Assembly (NCBI GenBank): GCA_964515395.1
Contig: CAZERC010000017.1
Span: forward strand, 1 to 39,342
DNA length: 39,342 nt
Direction of reading: 5' to 3'
Source of the DNA: UBA1876 sp964515395
GTDB lineage: Bacteria > Synergistota > Synergistia > Synergistales > Thermovirgaceae
Shown: positions 15,941 through 23,602 of the stretch, piece by piece
How positions within the stretch are numbered: position 1 is the first letter of the stretch
How the letters are laid out: each line of letters opens with the position of its first letter
Program-made: the position numbers and the translations under genes
The notes under the pieces: generated by a model
Databases searched by the model: none
The model's input: the letters and a program-made list of their open reading frames with translations, nothing else
Told to the model about the DNA's origin: nothing

Positions 15941-16864
15941 ATGTGCGATACGATAGCGTCCAGCGTGGATGCCTACCTCGAATATCTGAAGTACAGCCGA
16001 GGGTCTTCAGATCATACCGTCGTGAATTATGCCGTGGATCTGGCACAGTTTTCGGAGTACCTGGAAACCCTGGACATCCATTGTCCCAAGGAAGTGGGGC
16101 ATACTCACGTAAGGAGTTTCCTGCGGGAGGTCGTGGGCTTCGGGTATGCCAGGAGTTCCGCTGCCCGGAAACTTTCTTCCATCAAGGGATGGACGTCATA
16201 CCTCAAGGAACGGGGGATGATTGCTTCAGATCCGGCATCCGGCGTCAGGGGGCCCAGGCTTCCAAGGAAACTCCCCAGGGCCATGACGCCCGACGAGGTG
16301 ACACGGCTGATCGAAGAGGGACCGCGGGGCAAAAACGAGACCAGAGACAAGGCTGTCCTCGAGCTCCTGTATGGTTGCGGGCTTCGCATCGCCGAAGCCG
16401 CCGGTCTCGAATGGGAACAGGTGGACCTCGGGGAGCGATGGATCCGGGTGCTCGGCAAAGGCAACAAGGAACGGATGGTTCCCCTGGGGCGGTGTGCCGT
16501 AGAAGCCCTTGCGGATTGGCGGCAAAGACTCGATCCCGAAGAGCGGTTCCTTTTTCCCGGTGAAGGTGATGGTCCCGTGGCGGTCAGAACACTTCACAGG
16601 GTCGTCGCTCGAGCTGCAAGACGTGTCGGGCTTGTCGAGGTGACGCCCCACGTGCTCCGACACAGTTTTGCAACGCACATGCTGGAACGCGGTGCGAGCC
16701 TGAGGGTTCTCCAGGAGCTTCTGGGCCACGAGAGCCTTGTGACGACCCAGAGATATCTCAAGGTAACCGCCGAGCAGTTGAAAAAAAGCTATATCCAGGC
16801 ACATCCGAGAGCTGGAAACGGAGGAAATCATTTTGAAGGGAACGACGATTCTCTGCGTGCGTAG
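15941..16864 (+). CDS. xerC: Tyrosine recombinase XerC/CodV
   Basis: This 307-residue recombinase acts with a partner at dif to resolve chromosome dimers. Residues 5-90 form the SAM-like N-terminal domain. The catalytic set is complete: Arg149 in 'GLRIAE', Lys173 in 'GKGNKER', His237 and Arg240 in 'HVLRHSFATHML', His263 in 'LLGHES' and Tyr272 in 'QRYLKV'. ATG 15941 is the only plausible start: no ATG, GTG or TTG lies between it and far inside trmFO in this frame. It has no Shine-Dalgarno sequence, which fits a leaderless transcript. It overlaps hslV by 32 nt. Confidence 0.94.
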   Translation: MCDTIASSVDAYLEYLKYSRGSSDHTVVNYAVDLAQFSEYLETLDIHCPKEVGHTHVRSFLREVVGFGYARSSAARKLSSIKGWTSYLKERGMIASDPASGVRGPRLPRKLPRAMTPDEVTRLIEEGPRGKNETRDKAVLELLYGCGLRIAEAAGLEWEQVDLGERWIRVLGKGNKERMVPLGRCAVEALADWRQRLDPEERFLFPGEGDGPVAVRTLHRVVARAARRVGLVEVTPHVLRHSFATHMLERGASLRVLQELLGHESLVTTQRYLKVTAEQLKKSYIQAHPRAGNGGNHFEGNDDSLRA

Positions 16865-17363
16865 AAACAACATGGTCGCCATGGCCGGTGACGGACAGGT
16901 CACCCAGGGCGACCAGATCATAAAAGCCGGTGCAAAAAAGGTCCGAACGCTTCATGGCGACAAGATCCTCAGCGGTTTCGCCGGAGGAACCGCTGATGCC
17001 ATGACGCTTCTTGAACGTTTCGAGAAGAAGCTCGATGAACATTCAGGAAATCTCATGAGAGCCGCGGTGGCCCTGGTAAAGGACTGGCGGACGGACAGGG
17101 CGCTGCGGCGTCTTGAAGCAATGATGCTCGTGGCCGATATGGATCAGACGCTGCTTTTGTCGGGTGCCGGAGATATCCTCGAGCCCGAAGGCGAAGCGGC
17201 TGCAATCGGTTCCGGAGCAGGATATGCCCTTGCAGCGGCTCGGGCCTTTCTCGAGACCACCGATGCGGAAGCCGACTGGGTTGCAAAACGCGCGCTGGAA
17301 ATTGCAGCTGATATCTGTATTTACACGAACAAATCCGTTGCCCTGGAGGTGCTCAGGTCGTGA
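16833..17363 (+). CDS. hslV: ATP-dependent protease HslV (ClpQ) peptidase subunit
   Basis: This 176-residue protein forms the proteolytic double ring of the HslUV protease. It begins 'MKGTTILCVRRNNMVAMAGDGQVTQGD'; after removal of three residues the catalytic N-terminal Thr4 would be exposed. The threonine is therefore present, unlike the serine-type ClpQ of Bacillus subtilis. 'GFAGGTADAMTLLERFE' and 'IGSGAGYALAAARA' are standard. The start is TTG 16833 with GGAGG 8 nt upstream, inside the end of xerC. The next gene starts within its stop codon. Confidence 0.95.
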   Translation: MKGTTILCVRRNNMVAMAGDGQVTQGDQIIKAGAKKVRTLHGDKILSGFAGGTADAMTLLERFEKKLDEHSGNLMRAAVALVKDWRTDRALRRLEAMMLVADMDQTLLLSGAGDILEPEGEAAAIGSGAGYALAAARAFLETTDAEADWVAKRALEIAADICIYTNKSVALEVLRS

Positions 17364-18778
17364 CGTTGTATTCCGAAGAAACGCTGACCCCGAGAGCGAT
17401 CGTCGACCATCTTGGACGATACATCGTCGGTCAGGATAAAGCGAAACGAGCCGTTGCCATCGCCCTGAGAAACAGGTTCAGGCGGAAACAACTCCCTGTC
17501 GAAATGGCCAGGGAAATCGTTCCAAAGAACATCCTCATGGTCGGACCGACGGGTGTGGGCAAGACGGAAGTCGCACGAAGGCTCTCTGAACTGGTGCGAG
17601 CTCCTTTTGTCAAGGTTGAAGCCACGAAATACACCGAGGTCGGGTATGTCGGCCGGGATGTGGAGTCAATGATCCGGGATCTTGTGGAAAGAGCCGCTCA
17701 AATGGTAAGGGAACGCAAGACCGCCGAGGTGCAGGAAGAAGCGGCGGCCAGGGCGGAAGAGCGGTTGCTTGATGCCTTGCTTCCGCCGAGGAAGGCGAAA
17801 GACCGTGTGGTTGACGTCATGAGCCTTTTCACCGGCCAGGGGGAAAAACAGGAAGCCCCCAGCGAAGAAGACCAGAGGCAGGAAAGCCAGCGTTCGGCGA
17901 CACGGGAACGGCTCCGCCAGATGCTCAGGGACGGAAAGCTCGACGGCCGTGAAGTGGAGATCGAGGTCTCCGAATCCGTGCAGGCAGGCATCCCCCTGAT
18001 GGGGGGCGGCCCGGGCATGGACGAAATGGGGATGAACCTGGGTGAAATGCTCAGCGGCATCCTTCCGAAGAAGAAGAAACGGACACGAACGACTGTCAGT
18101 GAAGCCCAAAAGATACTTCAGGCGGAAGAAGCCGAGAAACTCGTCGACCAGGAATCGGTGGCCCAGGAAGCACTGGAAAAGGCCCAGGAGGAAGGCATCG
18201 TTTTTATCGACGAACTCGACAAGGTTGCCGCTACCGGGTCGGCGCAGGGTGGACCGGACGTCAGCCGCGAAGGCGTTCAGCGTGACCTGCTTCCGGTCAT
18301 CGAGGGATGTACCGTCAACACCAAATATGGTCCGCTGCGAACGGATCATATCCTGTTCATCGCCGCAGGTGCCTTTCAGAAGGTCAAGCCTTCGGATCTC
18401 GTGCCCGAACTCCAGGGGCGGATCCCTCTCAGGGTCGAACTCAATCCCCTTTCCGAAGACGATCTTGCGAGAATTCTCGTAGAACCCGAAAACAGCCTGA
18501 TCCGTCAATACCAGGCACTTCTTTCCACGGAGGAGGTCACCCTCGGCTTTTCCGACGACGCCATCAGGGAAATGGCGTCCTTGGCTGCACGGATGAACCG
18601 CGAGATGGAAAATATCGGAGCCAGGAGGCTCCATACCATGATGGAAAATCTGCTCGAGGATCTCCAGTTCGATGCCTCGGAAAGACGGGGGGAAACGGTG
18701 GAAATCGATGCCGGCTTCGTCCGCGAACGACTGGAGCACCTTGTTGCCGATTCAGACATGCGCCGCTACATGCTTTGA
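17360..18778 (+). CDS. hslU: HslU (ClpY) AAA+ unfoldase
   Basis: This 472-residue AAA+ ATPase unfolds substrates and feeds them to HslV. Walker A is 'GPTGVGKT' (62-69) and Walker B is 'GIVFIDELDK'. 'KYTEVGYVGRDVESMIRDLVE' contains the GYVG pore loop. Residues about 120-265 form the intermediate I domain, rich in charged residues. The C-terminal 'DMRRYML' matches the tail that docks into HslV. GTG 17360 overlaps the hslV stop (GTGA) with GGAGGTG 8 nt before it. Confidence 0.96.
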   Translation: MTLYSEETLTPRAIVDHLGRYIVGQDKAKRAVAIALRNRFRRKQLPVEMAREIVPKNILMVGPTGVGKTEVARRLSELVRAPFVKVEATKYTEVGYVGRDVESMIRDLVERAAQMVRERKTAEVQEEAAARAEERLLDALLPPRKAKDRVVDVMSLFTGQGEKQEAPSEEDQRQESQRSATRERLRQMLRDGKLDGREVEIEVSESVQAGIPLMGGGPGMDEMGMNLGEMLSGILPKKKKRTRTTVSEAQKILQAEEAEKLVDQESVAQEALEKAQEEGIVFIDELDKVAATGSAQGGPDVSREGVQRDLLPVIEGCTVNTKYGPLRTDHILFIAAGAFQKVKPSDLVPELQGRIPLRVELNPLSEDDLARILVEPENSLIRQYQALLSTEEVTLGFSDDAIREMASLAARMNREMENIGARRLHTMMENLLEDLQFDASERRGETVEIDAGFVRERLEHLVADSDMRRYML

Positions 18779-18830
18779 TAACCGGCGCGAGCGGACGGCA
18801 AGCCTGCCGCTTGGGAGGATGAAAGAAAAA

Positions 18831-19670
18831 ATGACAATGAAAACTCCAAAGGAACTGATAGAGTCGAGAGCAAAGATCGTCGACATATCGGCCATGCAGG
18901 ATCTTCTGGAAAGGACCAGGGCCGTAAACCGGATGCTCCAGAACAAGAAGGAGACGGGCAGCCAGGATTTTCGGCGGCTGGCCAGGCTGCTGTGCGAACA
19001 GGCGGCCGCAAATGTGTACATGATCGACAGGGAAGGCAAGATCCTGGGATATGGCTGGACCAGTGAATATGACTGCCCGATCATGGAAGACCTTCTGAAG
19101 TCCGGGTATATGCCGGAAGATTATGTAGAGAAACTGAACCAGATTCATGAATCGGTCCTGAACCATACCGATCATGGACTGTGTGCCTATTCCGACGAAC
19201 CCTGCACCTATTCCAACAAACATGTCGTCTACATCCCCATCAACGGCGGAGGCGAGCGCCTGGGCACCCTGATTCTGGCCCGCTTCGGGCATCCTTTCGA
19301 CACGAGGGACCTGGTCCTGGGCGAATACCTGACCACCGTGGTGGGGCTTGAGATCCTTTACGCCCGGGCAAGACGGATCGAACAAAGGTCAAGGGAAAAC
19401 CTTGTCGTCCAGATGGCACTGAGAGCCCTTTCCTATTCCGAAGTCGAGTCGATCAAGCACATCGTGCGTGAGCTGGGAAGCTCCGAAGGCGTTGTCATTG
19501 CGAGCAAGGTGGCCGATGATGCAGGGGTGACACGCAGTGTCATCGTCAACGCATTGAGAAAGCTGGAAAGCGCGGGTATTATTGAAAGCAGGAGCCTCGG
19601 GATGAAGGGGACCTACATCAAGGTTCTCAGTCCACTTTTCATGGAACGGATCGGATTCCCGGAGGACTGA
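18831..19670 (+). CDS. codY: CodY-family global transcription regulator
   Basis: This 279-residue protein has the CodY layout: an N-terminal GAF-type effector domain (about 20-180), a linker helix, and a winged helix-turn-helix (about 205-268). The DNA-binding part 'TRSVIVNALRKLESAG', 'IESRSLGMKGTYIKVL' is almost identical to Bacillus subtilis CodY. The effector domain is more distant. By-eye alignment puts Ile84 where B. subtilis has Arg61, which holds the branched-chain amino acid, and Cys55, Cys82, Cys118 and Cys125 are present. ATG 18831 is chosen; GGGAGG is 12 nt upstream. The N-terminus is about 23 residues longer than in B. subtilis. It is last in the xerC-hslVU-codY operon. Confidence 0.93.
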   Translation: MTMKTPKELIESRAKIVDISAMQDLLERTRAVNRMLQNKKETGSQDFRRLARLLCEQAAANVYMIDREGKILGYGWTSEYDCPIMEDLLKSGYMPEDYVEKLNQIHESVLNHTDHGLCAYSDEPCTYSNKHVVYIPINGGGERLGTLILARFGHPFDTRDLVLGEYLTTVVGLEILYARARRIEQRSRENLVVQMALRALSYSEVESIKHIVRELGSSEGVVIASKVADDAGVTRSVIVNALRKLESAGIIESRSLGMKGTYIKVLSPLFMERIGFPED

Positions 19671-19684
19671 CCCGGATGCGCAAA

Positions 19685-19693
19685 TGCTATACT
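19685..19693 (+). promoter_or_regulatory. Extended -10 promoter of S1-domain gene
   Basis: TGCTATACT (TG at 19685-19686, TATACT at 19688-19693) resembles the codY operon promoter. There is no clear -35. The mRNA would have a leader of about 115 nt before the S1-domain start, long enough to hold regulation, but I see no recognisable RNA motif in it. Confidence 0.45.
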
Positions 19694-19815
19694 TGTCAGC
19701 GTCAAGAACCAGCTGCACGGGGGTGATCGGTCGGGAAGTCAGGCTGTGACATTCGAAATGGACCGAAGATAGATTTTAAAAAACTGGACGAATCCAATGG
19801 AGGTATTCGAATTTC

Positions 19816-20238
19816 ATGGAGCAACAGAACAGTTCACGGCAGGCGACCGTCAATGTGGGGGATATTGTAACGGGCACCGTCGAACAGATTACGCCCTTCG
19901 GAGCGTTCGTCAGGCTGTCGACCGGTCAGAAGGCGATGGTTCACATTTCGGAGCTGTCCCACGATTTCGTAAAAAAAGTCGAAGATGTGGTTTCCCTCAA
20001 GCAGGAAATCCGCGCCAAGGTGGTCAAGATCGATGAAAGAGGGCGAATCGACCTTTCCATCAAGAGGCTGCAGCCCAAACCTGATCGCGACCGCTCCCGG
20101 CAGCAACGGGACGGCGGCGGGGCTGATGATTTCGAAAAGAAACTGGCATCGTTTCTCAAAACAAGTGACCAGAAGATATCCGATCTCAACAAAAAGGCAA
20201 AAGACGGCCGCGGAAGCAAGGGCAGAGGGAAAAAATAA
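19816..20238 (+). CDS. S1 RNA-binding domain protein (YabR/YugI-like)
   Basis: This 140-residue protein has one S1 domain (about residues 11-82): 'VGDIVTGTVEQITPFGAFVRLSTGQKAMVHISELSH' and 'VKVVKID..GRIDLSIKRL'-type strands. The remaining tail is highly charged and disordered, ending in a run of Lys, Gly and Arg. Similar small S1 proteins of Bacillota bind RNA or ribosomes and include general stress protein 13. ATG 19816 has GGAGG 12 nt upstream, a long spacing. It looks monocistronic, with its own promoter and a terminator at 20266-20293. Confidence 0.88.
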   Translation: MEQQNSSRQATVNVGDIVTGTVEQITPFGAFVRLSTGQKAMVHISELSHDFVKKVEDVVSLKQEIRAKVVKIDERGRIDLSIKRLQPKPDRDRSRQQRDGGGADDFEKKLASFLKTSDQKISDLNKKAKDGRGSKGRGKK

Positions 20239-20265
20239 CCCCGTGCATCCCCGGGCTTTCGTGGC

Positions 20266-20293
20266 AGGGGGCGGAATGCCCCCTCTTTTTTTT
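20266..20293 (+). terminator. Rho-independent terminator after S1-domain gene
   Basis: AGGGGGC/GCCCCCT (20266-20272, 20278-20284) with loop GGAAT is followed by C and eight T. The ATG proposed as start of the next gene (20276-20278) spans the end of its loop and the first base of its 3' stem. Confidence 0.87.
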
Positions 20294-20851
20294 GAGAGTC
20301 TGCGTCGCGGAGACCTGGAAACAATCCTTGAACAGGTAGCGGGAAGGAAGTTCGACGAGAGAATCCTCTTCGGTGTCGCAGCCCGGTGTCCCCTGGGCGC
20401 TCCTTCGGTCATTCTCTGTCGCCCCCTGTTCAGGGGACGGCCTTTTCCCACGACCTTCTGGCTTACATGTCCCCACGTGATACAACAATGCGATGCCCTT
20501 GAAGCTGAAGGCGGCGTCAGGGGACTCGAGTCCTTTCTTGCCAAAAAAGCCCTGGAGTGGCGAAACTACGGGGTGTTGCATTCGGCCATCAGGATGATGT
20601 TTGTCAAGCCGGCGGAAAGACGGTTTCTTTCAGCCAGGAGGAAGAGGATGTGGGACAGCCTTCGAAAAGGCAGGGTCGGCGGGACCCGCGAGGCCTCACG
20701 TATCAGGGTGAAATGCCTTCATCTTCAGGCCGCCTCCTGGCTTGCCCTTGGGCGGCATCCTGGTGAAAAATGGCTTGAGAGCAGGATATCGAAACTGTGT
20801 TCCCCCGATAATGAATATCCCTGCAGCAAGAGGGAGAGACAGGGGCAATGA
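20276..20851 (+). CDS. DUF501 family protein
   Basis: This protein of about 191 residues is of unknown function. 'GVAARCPLGAPSVILC', 'GRPFPTTFWLTCPHV' and 'LEAEGGVRGLESFL' match the DUF501 pattern, a family often beside exopolyphosphatase genes, as here. The start is uncertain. ATG 20276 lies in a terminator hairpin, with GGGGG in the stem as its only ribosome site; GTG codons at 20243 and 20261 are in frame upstream. The 3' end overlaps ppx by ATGA, so the two are coupled. The C-terminal 60 residues are basic. Confidence 0.75.
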   Translation: MPPLFFESLRRGDLETILEQVAGRKFDERILFGVAARCPLGAPSVILCRPLFRGRPFPTTFWLTCPHVIQQCDALEAEGGVRGLESFLAKKALEWRNYGVLHSAIRMMFVKPAERRFLSARRKRMWDSLRKGRVGGTREASRIRVKCLHLQAASWLALGRHPGEKWLESRISKLCSPDNEYPCSKRERQGQ

Positions 20852-21756
20852 CGCCAAGATTCGGAGCGGTGGATCTCGGGTCTAACTCGGTACGGTGCCT
20901 CGGTGTCGCCGGCGACGGCGGGACACTCAAATACCTTTTTTCGGGACGGTGGGCGACTCGCCTTTCGGAAGGGATGACCGACGAAAAACGTGACATTGTT
21001 CCCGAAGCTCTGGAACGGACCATGGAGGCTTTGGAGGAAGTGAAGGAAAGGTTGCAGCAGGAGGGTATCCCTTCCTCGGGAACACGGTTTTTTGCCACCG
21101 AGAGCCTCAGGTCGGCTGAAGCCATAGAATCGGTGATTCCCGCCATGGAACAGATCATCGGCGCCCCCCTGCATGTCCTTGGCGGCCGGGAAGAAGCACG
21201 ATACAGTCTTGAAGGGGCGCTTCTTGGCATCGACAAGGCGGATGCCGTATTCGACCTCGGCGGAGGAAGCCTCGAAGTAGCCGGCCGTGGCTTTGCGGAA
21301 TCCTTCAGGCTTGGTGCCGTCAGAATGGCTTCCCTTTATGGTGAGGAGTTCGGAAGGATCTCCGTAAGATCCCGGGAGGTTTTACAGGTCCTTCCCCGCA
21401 ATGTTCGAACCCTGGCGGGTGTCGGAGGGACTTCTTCCTCGGCGGCAATGATGATGCGAAAAATACCCTGGCAGGAGTATCATCCTGCAAAAGTCCACCG
21501 GTGCCGGATAGAAAGGTCATGTCTCGGCGTGCTGCTCGAGAAGCTCAAGAACCTTGATGTGAACCGGCGCCGGCAAGTGACGGGACTCGAACCGTCGAGG
21601 GCGGATATCATCGTTCCGGGCCTTTGCGTGATCCAGGCGCTGCTGGATCGGCTTGACCTGGATGGGTATACACACAGCGAGACGGATCTTCTCTGGGCCC
21701 AATGCGCCGTGGCCGCGGCCGAAGAAGGCAGGGTCGTCGAAAGAGCGGAATTCTAG
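20848..21756 (+). CDS. Ppx/GppA family phosphatase
   Basis: This 302-residue protein of the actin-like ATPase fold should hydrolyse polyphosphate or pppGpp. 'FGAVDLGSNSVRCLGV' is the first phosphate-binding motif, 'FFATESLRSA' follows, 'VFDLGGGSLEV' is the second, and 'LAGVGGTSSSAAMM' the adenosine-type motif. It is of the short type without the C-terminal HD domain of E. coli Ppx. Substrate choice between polyphosphate and pppGpp cannot be read from sequence. ATGA overlap with the DUF501 gene; argH follows after 21 nt. Confidence 0.9.
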   Translation: MTPRFGAVDLGSNSVRCLGVAGDGGTLKYLFSGRWATRLSEGMTDEKRDIVPEALERTMEALEEVKERLQQEGIPSSGTRFFATESLRSAEAIESVIPAMEQIIGAPLHVLGGREEARYSLEGALLGIDKADAVFDLGGGSLEVAGRGFAESFRLGAVRMASLYGEEFGRISVRSREVLQVLPRNVRTLAGVGGTSSSAAMMMRKIPWQEYHPAKVHRCRIERSCLGVLLEKLKNLDVNRRRQVTGLEPSRADIIVPGLCVIQALLDRLDLDGYTHSETDLLWAQCAVAAAEEGRVVERAEF

Positions 21757-21777
21757 GAAAACAGGAGGCGGTCGTTC

Positions 21778-23187
21778 ATGTGGCACGGGCGGTTTCGTGA
21801 AGATACGGCGGAAGTGGTCCAGCGGTTTACCGAGTCGCTCGACCTCGACTGGCGGCTGGCACCCTACGACATTTACGGGAGCATCGCCCATGCGCGGATG
21901 CTTTCGGAAGTCGGGCTTGTCAGCCCTGAAGAGGGCGAAAAACTGGAAAACGGTCTCAGACAAGTCCTGGTCGAGATACAGGAGGGGACATTCACTCCAT
22001 CTTTGGCCATGGAAGACGTTCACATGAACATTGAGGCGAGGCTGACGGAGATCGTCGGACCCGTGGGGGCCAAGCTTCATACCGGAAGAAGCCGCAACGA
22101 CCAGTCCGTGACGGCGGTCAAACTGTTTTTGAGAAGGGAGATGGTTGCCCTTGGTGACGAGCTCCTGATGCTGATGGATTCGCTGATCGATCGGGCAGTC
22201 ACCCACAGGAACGTTATCATTCCGGGGTACACCCACCTCCAGCAGGCCCAGCCAATCAGCATGGGGCACTACTGGCTGGCCCACTTCTGGGCTTTTTCCA
22301 GGGATTTCCGCCGCATCCTCTTTGCCCTTGAGGTCATCAATGAAAGTCCCCTGGGCGCGGGAGCCCTCGCCGGTTCGACGCTACCCCTCGACAGGGGCTA
22401 CACGGCGGGATTGCTCGGATTCGACAAGGTTGCCGAAAACAGCCTTGATGCAGTAAGTCAAAGGGACTATCTTCTTGACAGCCAATACGCCCTTGCCATG
22501 GTGATGCTCCATACCAGCAGGATGGCCGAGGACATGATCATTTACAGCAGCCGGGAATTCGGCTGGATGGAACTGCCCGACGCCTTTTGCACCGGTTCAA
22601 GCATGATGCCCCAGAAAAAAAACCCCGACGTTCTCGAACTCGTGAGAGGGAGATCCGGAAGGGTAGTGGGCGACCTTGTCGATCTTATGGTCATCCTCAA
22701 GGGGCTGCCTTTCGCCTACAACCGGGACATGCAGGAAGACAAGCGGGCCCTCTGGACTTCCCTGCAGATGACGAAAGATGTGCTGGAAGTCCTTCCCCAG
22801 CTGGTGGCCAGGGTGGAGATCGACGAAGAACGCGCTGCGGCATCTTTTGTCGATGGTTTTACCCTTGCAACGGACGTGGCGGAATATCTCGTCATGAAAG
22901 GGATTCCCTTCAGGGACGCCCATGAAAAGGTCGGAAGCGCCGTCAGGTGGTGTGTGGAACATTACAAGGCCCTGACGGATCTCTCCCTCGAGGAATGGCA
23001 GGATCTCATCCCCGAGGCCGGCGAGGACCTTTTGCCCCTGCTGGACGTGGAGCAATCGGTGAACAGGAGGAACACGCAGGGAGGCACATCTTTTAAACAG
23101 GTGGCGCTGCAGATAGAGCGGGGCCTCGAAACGATGGAGCAATACCGGAAGCGGCTTGCGGAATATCCCGCCCGGTTCGCGTTGTAG
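21778..23187 (+). CDS. argH: Argininosuccinate lyase
   Basis: This 469-residue enzyme splits argininosuccinate into arginine and fumarate, the last step of arginine synthesis. 'MWHGRF', 'EDVHMNIEARLTEIVG', 'KLHTGRSRNDQ', 'GYTHLQQAQPIS' and the fumarase/lyase signature 'GSSMMPQKKNPD' are all present, with the catalytic Ser in that signature loop. ATG 21778 has AGGAGG 9 nt upstream. No other arginine gene is in the window; argH follows ppx on the same strand. The tRNA operon promoter follows its stop. Confidence 0.96.
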   Translation: MWHGRFREDTAEVVQRFTESLDLDWRLAPYDIYGSIAHARMLSEVGLVSPEEGEKLENGLRQVLVEIQEGTFTPSLAMEDVHMNIEARLTEIVGPVGAKLHTGRSRNDQSVTAVKLFLRREMVALGDELLMLMDSLIDRAVTHRNVIIPGYTHLQQAQPISMGHYWLAHFWAFSRDFRRILFALEVINESPLGAGALAGSTLPLDRGYTAGLLGFDKVAENSLDAVSQRDYLLDSQYALAMVMLHTSRMAEDMIIYSSREFGWMELPDAFCTGSSMMPQKKNPDVLELVRGRSGRVVGDLVDLMVILKGLPFAYNRDMQEDKRALWTSLQMTKDVLEVLPQLVARVEIDEERAAASFVDGFTLATDVAEYLVMKGIPFRDAHEKVGSAVRWCVEHYKALTDLSLEEWQDLIPEAGEDLLPLLDVEQSVNRRNTQGGTSFKQVALQIERGLETMEQYRKRLAEYPARFAL

Positions 23188-23249
23188 AGGGAACGGATAG
23201 AATCGATCACGGCCTGCGAAAAAGATTTGGGTTGACCACCTAAAGGATC

Positions 23250-23278
23250 TTGACAGCACCCGCGATGGCAGGTATAGT
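23250..23278 (+). promoter_or_regulatory. Near-consensus promoter of tRNA operon
   Basis: Perfect -35 TTGACA (23250-23255), 17-nt spacer, -10 TATAGT (23273-23278). The start should be near 23285, followed by a short C-rich leader to tRNA-Lys. A strong promoter is expected for stable RNA. Confidence 0.88.
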
Positions 23279-23294
23279 GTTTCCCGCTCCAGCC

Positions 23295-23370
23295 GGGCCG
23301 TTAGCTCAGTTGGAAGAGCACCGGACTTTTAATCCGGGTGTCACAGGTTCGATCCCTGTACGGCCCACCA
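23295..23370 (+). tRNA. tRNA-Lys (anticodon TTT)
   Basis: A 76-nt cloverleaf with acceptor GGGCCGT/ACGGCCC, D-arm TAGCTCAGTTGG, anticodon stem CCGGA/TCCGG with loop CTTTTAA (anticodon 23328-23330) and T-arm GGTTCGATCC. CCA is encoded. First of three tRNAs in one operon. Confidence 0.97.
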
Positions 23371-23386
23371 ACGGCACCATTCAAGC

Positions 23387-23462
23387 GGTCCCATCGTCTA
23401 GTGGCCTAGGACACAGCCCTTTCAAGGCTGCGGCACGGGTTCGAATCCCGTTGGGACCGCCA
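23387..23462 (+). tRNA. tRNA-Glu (anticodon TTC)
   Basis: A 76-nt cloverleaf with acceptor GGTCCCA/TGGGACC, anticodon stem CAGCC/GGCTG with loop CTTTCAA (anticodon 23421-23423), T-arm GGTTCGAATCC and encoded CCA. It lies 16 nt after tRNA-Lys. Confidence 0.97.
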
Positions 23463-23474
23463 TTTTCTTTGGTT

Positions 23475-23550
23475 GCCGGCGTAGCTCACTCGGTAGAGCA
23501 GCGCACTCGTAATGCGCAGGTAGGCGGTTCGATTCCGCCCGCCGGCTCCA
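23475..23550 (+). tRNA. tRNA-Thr (anticodon CGT)
   Basis: A 76-nt cloverleaf with acceptor GCCGGCG/CGCCGGC, anticodon stem GCGCA/TGCGC with loop CTCGTAA (anticodon 23508-23510), T-arm GGTTCGATTCC and encoded CCA. It lies 12 nt after tRNA-Glu and is the last of the operon. Confidence 0.97.
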
Positions 23551-23558
23551 CGACCTAC

Positions 23559-23582
23559 AGGCCACCTTCGGGTGGCTTTTTT
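23559..23582 (+). terminator. UUCG-loop terminator of tRNA operon
   Basis: GCCACC/GGTGGC (23561-23566, 23571-23576) with a TTCG tetraloop and a six-T tail, extended by two more pairs from 23559. The ribosome site of the next gene lies just beyond. Confidence 0.88.
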
Positions 23583-23602
23583 CTGTATTTTGAGGAGGAA
23601 AC

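Noticed and set aside
17666..18739. 357-codon minus-strand open frame opposite hslU
   Set aside because: It mirrors the hslU coding frame and shows no motif or start signal.
18780..18812. Small hairpin (CGGCA/TGCCG) between hslU and codY as a terminator
   Set aside because: Only five pairs and no T-run; codY is more likely co-transcribed with hslU.
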